DNA from: a virus
Direction: 5' to 3' (one strand)
Length of the DNA: 40,110 bases
IMG/VR virus record: IMGVR_UViG_3300037485_000354
Location: 1 to 40,110 of that record
Below the pieces are notes generated by a model. The model did no database searches, was not told the DNA's origin, and saw nothing but the letters and a program-made list of their open reading frames with translations. Both the position numbers and the translations under genes were made by a program. Shown piece after piece: positions 1 through 9,400 of this stretch (position 1 is the stretch's first letter; each line of letters starts with the position of its first letter).

Positions 1-51
1 GAGACGGTGTGTATGTAGTATAGCTAGCTGTAAAGCTACCCAAATAAAGAG

Positions 52-144
52 AAGGTAGTTGAATCGTAGGTAAAGAGGGTGAGTGTAGTGTATGCAACCC
101 TTACACACACTACACCACCCTTATTACCTAAAGTAATCAACCTT
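52..144. repeat. Long imperfect inverted repeat (possible large stem-loop)
   Basis: Nested complementary arms can be read by eye: 83-91 (GTGTAGTGT) with 107-115, 76-81 with 116-121 (one bulged base at 82), 67-73 with 124-130, and 59-62 plus 52-55 with 137-144 (three-base bulge). Together they make an interrupted stem around a 15 nt loop at 92-106. The function is unknown. A cruciform, a structured RNA end or a replication or packaging signal are all possible. Confidence 0.5.
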
Positions 145-191
145 AGTGCTGGAGAGAGCCATACAAAGTCCCTGAGACTTTACATACCTTT

Positions 192-229
192 CACATCGAA
201 CCCCAACTTATATATCTTCACACATCGAA
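192..229. repeat. 9 bp direct repeat CACATCGAA, two copies
   Basis: CACATCGAA occurs at 192-200 and again at 221-229, so the copies start 29 bp apart. The second copy lies in the loop of the 207-213/229-235 inverted repeat. Paired short repeats like this can be protein-binding sites, but with two copies chance cannot be excluded. Confidence 0.35.
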
Positions 230-305
230 TATAAGAGTTAGGTCCATACAGACAGTCCCACTATTAGTATTTACAGAGCCTTCTTGCTTCTTGTTCTTTC
301 CATCC

Positions 306-375
306 TTGTAGGCCAAACTCACAGTTATGCATGAATATACAGTGGAGCCCTAGGAAGCCATTAGACGGCCTACAA
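306..375. repeat. 9 bp perfect inverted repeat spanning 70 bp
   Basis: TTGTAGGCC at 306-314 is the exact reverse complement of GGCCTACAA at 367-375. The space between the arms contains ATGCAT and CCTAGG palindromes. It lies just beyond the end-of-operon hairpin on the transcribed strand. No function can be read from sequence alone. Confidence 0.4.
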
Positions 376-394
376 CCTAGACCCCTGCCGTACC

Positions 395-425
395 CCCCGC
401 CAGAGTGTGTCAGACTCTGGCGGGG
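395..425 (-). terminator. Hairpin at the end of the late operon
   Basis: A perfect 12 bp stem (395-406 with 414-425) closes a 7 nt loop, starting 12 nt after the stop codon of the giant gene. The stem is very GC-rich (core CCCCGCC/GGCGGGG). On the minus strand it is followed by GGTACGGCAGG rather than a U-tract, so it is not a textbook intrinsic terminator. It may pause or end phage RNA polymerase, or protect the 3' end of the message. Confidence 0.6.
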
Positions 426-437
426 TATAGGCTTAGC

Positions 438-3400
438 TTAGAAGGCCTCCCGTAGGGTATCAATAGCCCAGACGGTACCTCTCCTGGCGCGGTCACCGGA
501 GTTATTGATTGGGGAATCAAGTGGGCCAGGGACGTGGAACTGTTCCTTGAAGGTATCTTCACCAGTTACGGCTTCGTAGCTGGCGTAGGCCCCTTGTCTC
601 ATGGCGGCACTTAGCCACTGGTATGAGCCCATTAGGGGCATTGATGTGGATACCTTGGTTATGTATTCAACTGGGTTACGCTCAAGCTCCTCATACGGGT
701 CTTCACCGGCGTAAGCTCTTAGCATGGCGTTAGCTGTTACCTCCATCGCTAGTAGTCCTGCAAAGTGACGGGCGTAGCTAGACTTTGTATATCTACGGTT
801 ACGACCGATCTCTTGGACTGAGTGCGACAATAGGAACTGCATAAAGACGTTCAAGGCTTTACCGAAGGTAGACTGGGCAATACGGAGATCCAACAAGGTT
901 GGCTCTGTGTTGGAATGACGAGTAGTCATCCCAATGTAGCCACCGAGGCGGGTGATAGCTTCCTCACGGATAGCCATTGTATCAGGATTCTCTTGGGCCC
1001 AGATCATGAGCTTGCGGACATCAAGCATACCATCTGTCATGTTCTTTGGATCCTTAGTGGCATCGATTAGAACTTGGATGTACTTGGGGTCTAGCAAGCC
1101 GGCTGAGCTTAGATCTACTGACTCCTTGGCGGTTAGGCCACAGGATCTAGCTAGCTGGGAGAATGTCGCGAGGCTAGCTGATGGATTATCTTGTAAGGCT
1201 GTAGCCAGACGCATGAACTTAGCTGAGTTCTTACTCAGATTGAGTTGGGCGTTGTGGATGTGGAGGGTCGTAGTTACCTTGTTGATAAAGGTAAGTGGAC
1301 CGCCAGCCACTCTGGCTGCCATGCTAACACGGTTCATAGTCCGAGCAAAGCCAGAGGTTTCAAGCTCATTAATACCAGAGATGGCTTCCCATTCATTTGC
1401 CCAGCTGGAGAACCAGCCAGACTGTTTGCCACCGAAGGCTACGTTATTGAATGGGTTGTCTGGCATCAGGCTAGATTTAGCCATGAGATGCTCAGATGCC
1501 ATGTGTCGAATCCAGTGAACTGAAGATGACATCTCGAGAAGTTCGCTTCTCTTGCTGTGCCGAGTAAGCTTGAGTGCTTGGATAATGTTAGGGAACAACT
1601 GTCTTAGCATTCCCTTGTTATGGTCAGAAGCTAGGATAGCTCTGGCCAATTCGGGGACTGAGCTAAGAGCTGCCCGTACACCACCAACAATCATAACTGG
1701 TACACGGCTATTCTCAAGTAGATGGTTAAGGTATGAATCGATTGAGTCTTGGCTTCTAGCCAGCTTACCCGTGTGGGATTCCCATGCGGTCTTCACTCGA
1801 TCATATCCTCGTTGTCTGGTCTTGATTTCTTCAGTGGTAAGCTTTGACTTACCGAGGTACTCTTCACCGGTCTTATTGAGAACCTCAATGAGATCGAGCA
1901 TGGATAGACGGACGTTACCACCAAAGAAGTTGGTGATCTCATTAGTCATTGCTAGATCTTGAAGTTGGTTTCTCATCTGCTGGTTGACAAGACTGAAGAT
2001 GTCTTGGCTAAAGTACTTGGCAAGTTCTGGATTAGTAGCAATCTCATTGTGGGTAAGGATACGTTCTTCTCCGTACTTACGTCCACCGCCAGTAGATTCA
2101 GATCTAGGCTTAGCTGACTTGGAGGACGATAGATCGTCTAGACCAAGGTAGCGGTTACCAGCAATCTCCATCGTGGTATAAAGAGCGGTGACATCATCTG
2201 GACGGGAACCTGCGGCTCTCTTCCAGAGTTCTGTATAGTTCTTACTCGAGATTAAACCATTGTCATGGAGAGCCCGAGTCTCACTATCGAGATCGTTTAA
2301 GATCTCTGAGAACGCCTTCTTTGATTTACTGTTCCATTCCATCTTACCATCAAAGTCTTTGATCTTTGCCTTAAGTGGTTCATAGAGGCGACTGGTGAGA
2401 TCAACATCAACGTGTGTGATCCCGTCTGTGGTTCCGTCTTCTCGACGGAGACTCAACCAGCCGAGAGCTTCAGCCGTAATGACTGACATCTCTCCAGACT
2501 TACTATTGGCCTGTGCAGCTCGTAGAGCTTGGCCGTGTAGTGCCTTAACAAACCCAGCACGATCTTTGTACGCAAGTTTACCAGCTCGACGGATGGTACC
2601 GTAGGCTAGAGGATCTGCGCCACCGTGCATATTGCCACCGGCCACCAACATCTCATTAGCAAGTCCATTGAACTTGTTAGTAGCGTTGATGACTAATAGC
2701 ACAAGGTCATGGTGCTTGATATCCTTAGGCAGGTCCCCAACTCTTGCGAGATAGGACCATGCTGTGTTATTGATTGCGGTCAACTCAGCGTTGTTCTTGG
2801 CCACGCCCTGGACTTTATCCATTGCTTGCATGAGGCCAGACTTAACTAACATGTTGGTAAGCTTTACGTTAACCTTGTCAACGCTCGGCATATCGAACAT
2901 ACCCTTGAGTTCACCGTCTCTAAGATCCATCATTGGATCGTAGATCTTACTAATGAACTGTAGGAAGACGGAGTCTGAGTCTGCTGTGGCGTGGTAATCT
3001 ACCCCACCACCAATCAGTCTACGAACTCTCTTACCTACAACACTAGCTGTAATTGGGGAGAAGATACCCGTCTCTGAATAACGATCACCCATTTGATTCT
3101 GGATCTTCTTTGTAACTACGTCGAGTACGAAGGCCTTGCGGTCATTATCATTGAGGCTACGGTAGTTACCGATTTTAGCCATTGTGTTAAAGACAGGGGC
3201 ATCAGGGTCAACGATCTTACCAATACGATCAAGGATCTTAAATGTTGACGGTTCAGATAGCGGAGCTACTCCCTTGAGGATGTCTTTGATGTAGACGTAG
3301 TCTCTAGGTTCGGTCTCTTCGTGGAGGCCCAGACCTAGGAGATCTCTTCGTCGGGATTCAACTGTTGCCTTGAGGGCTACTAGTTGCTTCTCGAGTCCTA

Positions 3401-6400
3401 GGACATCCTTACCAGCATCGCCTTCGACACTGATTCGTTTGCCCATAGCTTCTTCGGATCGGAGCTGGTTAAAGGTTTCAATCTCCTTATACAATCTACC
3501 CTTAGCCGCCTTCAAATCATTCTGTGCTTTAGTTGCAGCTGACACTGATGCCATCTGATTAAAGCGAACTGATTGTGGGGTACTGGAGAGACGGTTGATT
3601 GCTATTACCTTTCCTGCGGGTGTAACGCGGAAAGGGATACCAGAATTATGGTTGAACATGGTTTCAAGTACCTCAACAGATTCTAGACCACGGTAACCCC
3701 AATTGAAACTGCCATCTGAGTTGGCTTCAGTAAACGCAGTAAATAGTTTTGTTAGTAAGGAGGTCTCAAGGCTCTGCCCAAGTACCTTACCATCTAGAGC
3801 GTCTGAAGTTACGTCAGTTAGTGCCTCCACTAGGTTAACAAACACTGACTCTTCCTTTGGTCCCCGGGATTTTATGTTGGCAAGCTCACGCACTACGAGA
3901 GGGCTGGTTAGCCCCATCGAGATAAATTCCTGAATAGAAGAAAGCGCGTACTCCATATTAAACTTCTTAAGGTCACCATCATCTATCACAAAGGCCCAGC
4001 TATCGCCAATTGTTTTACGCTGATGGGACGTTAGAGGGTTGTTCTTAATGAACTCAAGATACGACTGAGCAATTCTAGTAAGCCCGATTTGAAACCCAGT
4101 CTGATCATCAGCAATGTACTTCATTACATCTAAGTACTGCTTGCCTTTAAGGTCAACGGCCTCATCAAGTCCCAGGATCCTTGTTGCATAGCCTATGGCC
4201 AGCTGCATGTTATTGAAAACAAGTGCGTGTAAACTCTCATGAAGAACAGTTTCTATCGCTTGCTTATTGGTCAATTGAACGCTAATGTTAATAAGTGATT
4301 CCGAAGGAGCGAATTCCCCCCTCGGGCCATCCCTACTAGTAATCACAAAGATGGGCACATCTTGAGCCCCGTCCGTGTGAGCCAGCAAGTGCTTAGCAAA
4401 TTTAGCGCTAGGGCCGCCATCTTTGGCAATCCAAATAAGAGCCTCATAGACGGATTTAACCTCACCGGTTGCTAGTGCATATACGAACGGATTGGCTTTA
4501 ATATCCTTAAAGGCCTTCGGAGAAATTATTGGGTTTAATCCTTTTGAAGAATCCCAACTAGGACCGTAGGACTCGAGCACGTTCGCCTCTAACTCCCTAA
4601 GGGTACGGTCACTCATCTGAGTTAACATCGTAGAATTCTCACCAGCGCGGTTTACACCGAGCCGAGTATCTCTGGCGTTCTCAGCAATATCACTGAGACC
4701 GTTAGCATCAAACTGTTTAGCAAGCATGTCAATACGTGCGTCTAACTTGTTGTCTAAGGTGATAGCACTATCTGGTGTTAGCGGCTTAAACGGAGTACCC
4801 GGCGCGTGTCTCAAGCTGAGAGCCGCATTGAGGTTATCAATGTATGTACCCATGCCATTACCGCTTTGTCCCCAGATTGCTCTACGGGCCGAAAGGTAAG
4901 TAGCGAGTTCAGTATCTCCGGTCTCAACGAGTAGCTTATAAAGCTCACCGGCAAGTAGATCTAAGGTTACACGGTGAGCCAGGAACTTCTCTAGCTCCGC
5001 ATCCGCTACCTTAGCTGCCATACCTTGAGCTTGTTTACCAGCGTCGAACTCAACAGCATCGCTGCCTTGTTCGCCGCGAGTCATGGATACGGTAGTAGTC
5101 TTTCTGTCTTTAGCTCCGCCCTTAGATCGGTCGGACTCTAAAAACCTCATCTCTCTCTTTCTATTTTTATTTATAGCTCCATAGTAAGCATCAACAGCGT
5201 CAACATTTAGCGGCTTACCTTGGAAGTCTGTCTCACCCCTAGCCCATGCAATGTATGCAGCTCTCTTATCGACAAGCGGCATATCATCTGCTAGGCCGAG
5301 GCGTTTAGCTACGTCTTCGATCTTATCTACGTCTTCAATGGCTTTCATAAAGAACTGAATACCGAACAGACCGTCAACACCGGGCCGCGCTAACGCAGCA
5401 TTAAGATGTGTTAAATCATTTAGGACCTTTGGTGTCATTACCTCAGGCCCGTCTTCGAGGGTGCTGAGTTTCTCTTTGAACCTCTCGTTCATAGAGTAGA
5501 TGTGATCAAGGAGCGACATCTCAGATGGCGCTTCCTTCAAGTTCATAGTCCGTTCTGTAATCGTTCGTCTCTCTCGGTTTAACACCAACGTGCTAAGTTC
5601 AGTAAAGAGAAACGGGTTGGCTTCAATCTGTTGTCTAGTAGCTGGGGCGTGTGAAAATCTCTCACCTTGGGCACCACCAAGCATCCATCCAAGAAGACGG
5701 GCTACTTTCATCTGTGGCAAGGTCGAGCCCGGTTCTAGGAATGAGAAATCAAATACCTTGTTAAGGAATACCTCATGATAGGCCTCACTAATACCAAGTG
5801 ACTTGGCTGCCTTAGCTGCCTTTTCCTTGGTGATTCCAGTAGGGGCCGTAGGTTCAAACAACGGTTTAATTTCCGCTGTTGGCTTTGGCACCGAACCGGC
5901 CTCTGGAATATTCTGTCCCAGAACGCCAGCGCGAACTACAGACGCATGGCTCTCGTAGATACCGATTGACTTTTGAGCGCTAGATATATCGTCTCTCGAT
6001 TGTGGTATCGTTTTATGTAACTCAATTAACGCGAGGTTTGACTCATACTTGGTTCTGTTTACTACATTATTGACGAAGGCCTGAGACACGCGGTGTGCTG
6101 CAACGGTGTTAGCGTTAGCCATTAGCGTTAGGCCTCTAAAGTATGTAGTAAGTCTTACTGACACTCCATTACCGCCAAACTCTTTCTCTACCTTTGCAAT
6201 TAGTTCTGGCTTAGTTGGATCCTGCTGAAATAGATCCAGTAGGTTCCACTGATCACCAGTAAACTTGTTAGCATTTTCCTTTATCTTTTTCTTCATATCA
6301 ATGAACGTTCTGAGTTCTGCCTCATCCATTCCAACGAGATCGTCAAGAGCTCTGGTAGTAATGAGGTGTCGAACTTGCGCTTCAAAGTATTCTGAACTGA

Positions 6401-9400
6401 TATTTTTCTCTTTGCCACTTGTGACGAGATCAATGATCTCCTGCATACGGGTCGGATTGTCAAGGATAATCGTAGCTAGTGCATCTAGTCTGCTTCTTTC
6501 CTTAGGACTCACTCGCGTTTCCACTTTGTTCTTAGCGGATAAAGCTCTCCTACCCGCAGCGGAAACATCTTCAAGTACTTCTTCACCAACTTCCTCAACC
6601 TTAGCTTCAACATTAACGGTGGATCGTCTCGGCATTGCATCGGGGGGAGTAGTGAATGCCTTTACGGCTTCCTCCAGAGTTCCCTTAGAAGCAACGCTAA
6701 CAACCTCCGCTGAGTGAGCTTGCATAGCTGACGCATTGTCTGCATCTGACTGTCTTGCAACAGCCGCGATAGCAAGGTTAGTGTCTAGTACTACTTCAAC
6801 TCCGTCTGCGCTTACGAACTTCTTATCTACTAGTGCTACCTCTCTAGCAGCTAACCACACCTTAAATGGGATGGTGTAAGCAAGTGGGGGCCTATTAAAG
6901 TCTTCATTCATCCACTCTAGCTCTAGAGCATACATCTTCCTATTTGCCTCATGTTTCACCATAAATTCAGCAAGATTTTCATTTAGCTGTTTTTGTTTTA
7001 ACATAAATGCTTCAAATTCTTTGTACTCAGCAGTATCTAGAAATTTAGTTAATCTATCCATGGCAGCATCTAAGTCTCGCGAAGAGACACTAACTGATTT
7101 AACCCCTGCTGCTTTAGTAACCTGCTCTATCTTACTGGATACTACTTCTATTTCTTGTTTCATCTGAGCAATCTCAGCTTCAGCTTTAACCATAGTGTCA
7201 AGAAGAACCTGACGGTTTGGGTCCATAGTACGAGGGCCTTCTTCTACCACCATTGCCGTTGGCTTTGCCTTACGGCGAGCAACTACTACGGCGGAGGTGG
7301 GCACTTCTACCCGATCAACCACTGCGGTTACATCTGCTTTGATATCAGCTGCTGCTTTAATGATGGCGGTGTTAACTACTACTGGAGTAATTACCGTTTC
7401 CAACGTTTCTAGTTTTACATCGATGTCACCTGGTGTATCGAGTGCAGCAATGATAGCCTTGAGTTCTGGAGCGTCACGGAGAACAAGATCTGCTTCCGCT
7501 ACAGCTACTGCCTCAGCCGTTGCTTTTGTAGGGATGCCGGCCTCTGTGAGGATAGCAGCCTTTGTCTCAACAACAATAGCCTTAGTGGCAATCTTCGTTA
7601 CAACTGCGGGAGCGTCAGCAGGAACAGCAGCAATCTTTGCTTTAGCTTCCTTACGGATCGCTGCTGCCGCCTTCTTTACGTTATTAGTTCTTCTGACGTG
7701 CTCTCTAATGATATTCGCTGCACTCAATTCCATGAACGAGTGGGCAAGATACAGTCGGCCATCAGATAGACCCACGTCATCAACGCGAGTGATTACATTT
7801 GCTATCATGTCTGGATTCTTGACGGCCTCTGCGGCAAGCCGAGTAAGCGTCACGGAATCAATTGACTTCATTCGGGATGGATTTACAACTACCTTAATAT
7901 GTCCAGCAGTATCAGTAAGCGTTCGCTTACCGGCTGCTAGAGCCTCAGCCTCAGTGACGAGGTCTGTTAGACGGGATGTAACTTCAGCTTCTGTCATTGT
8001 CGGATTTGACTTAAGCCATTCCCGAACTCTTCGTCTCGAAATAGAAGAGTTTGTAGCTGCTTCAATCTTTAGTGTAATCTCTTCAGCCTTAAGAACCTTG
8101 ATTGTTAATGCCTCGACTAGAGGATCAGTAACAGTTTTTGCAGCTGAAAGACGTTTATCAAGTGAAGCCTTATAGTTATTCCAGCGCATCTCTCCGAGGA
8201 TTGATACGCCAAGCTCTTCTCTAACATCCTTATCTAGATTCTTCCATAGCTTCTGATATGCAACATCAAATAGGTCAGAGATTTTATCGTTGGATCGGTT
8301 GAGCAACATGTCAAAGACACGGTCTGCTGCTGGCGAAAGCTCAAAGCCCTTTTCAAGGTGGCCTTGTGATTTGAATCCAGCGCCAACTTCACCAATGTTA
8401 TCTCCAAGCTTGTGGAACAATCTCTGAATCGAGGTGAGTGGTCCGGTAGAGGTTGCCTTACCCTGTAACGCTTTCTGGATATAGACAGACCAACCGTTAG
8501 CGATCTTCTCGCGAACAGCTACAGAGGCGGTATGGATATCCTTACCCTTCTCTACTCCTGCCCAATCCTTAAACGCATCAAACATCTCATCAGAGATACC
8601 GATAGCGTGACGCTTGCTGCGCCCAGAGTCACCCATAAAGAGTGCATCGTTAAAGTGGCCCATCTCATGGATACATGTACCCATGTCGCTGGCTGTTGTA
8701 GCGCGGATGAGAGCATTAACTCCCAGCAAGTCATTAGTGTTAAGCTCGATCTGGCCTACTGCTCCTTTTGTGAAGCCGTTAACGCCAGAGACAGCCCGTG
8801 CAAGTTCAATGCTCGAGTTTACATCATCAAGCCCAAGGGCTTTCATGATCACAAGAGAAGCCACAGCTTGAACCTTATCCATATCAAATACGCTCTGTAA
8901 GGTATCAACTCTGACTGGCTTATTAGCCTTGATGGCATCTGCAATTGCTTTAATCTTTGTCTTTTCTTTAGGATCTTTTGCCTCTTTGAGTTTCTTCTCA
9001 AGGAGTTTGATCTCTCTGTTTGTGTACTCTTCAGCGAAGAGGGCGCGTACTTTAGTCTCAGCTTCAGTTAGCTTCCCATTAAGAGTGTCAGCTCGAATGA
9101 TGTTCTCACCCGTAAAGTCTGCCTTACTTGCTAAGTCAAGTTCAATCTTGATTTCACCGGTCGCTGGATCAGTTACAAGCTTACGATCAGATCCCGTGAC
9201 TGTACCATCTTTGAGATTTACTTCAACGATGTAGTTAGGATCTTCTGAGTCGGTAATGTAAAACTTATCTTTATTGCCTGATACCTGCGTCATGATCCTA
9301 TCATGAACAACTTGAGGCATCGGGACGTGACCCTCAGCCGCTCTCTTAGGGACTAGGCCCATGACTTCTTTCATGGCGGCCTGTACACCCGTTTCAAGTT

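Larger units (their letters stand above)
1..437. other. Non-coding, hairpin-rich region after the late operon
   Basis: I see no credible gene in this stretch on either strand. It holds several inverted repeats: a 12 bp perfect hairpin at 395-425, a 9 bp inverted repeat (306-314 with 367-375), a 7 bp one (207-213 with 229-235) and a long imperfect hairpin between about 52 and 144. A 9 bp direct repeat, CACATCGAA, occurs at 192-200 and 221-229. I looked for tRNA cloverleafs and for clear sigma-70 promoters and found none I would defend. Because it follows the last late gene, it may be the boundary between late and early genes, or lie near a genome end or replication origin. That is inference from position only. 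Confidence 0.6.

Noticed and set aside
1-437. tRNA gene
   Set aside because: The GGTTCGA-like word on the minus strand near 195-205 lacks a pairing T-stem, and no acceptor or anticodon stems fit around it.
7297-8175. 292-residue plus-strand open frame antisense to the giant gene
   Set aside because: It lies over an Ala/Val/Lys/Glu-rich part of the minus-strand gene, whose codons mirror into Ala/Ser/Thr-rich shadow frames. No ribosome site or plausible protein features.
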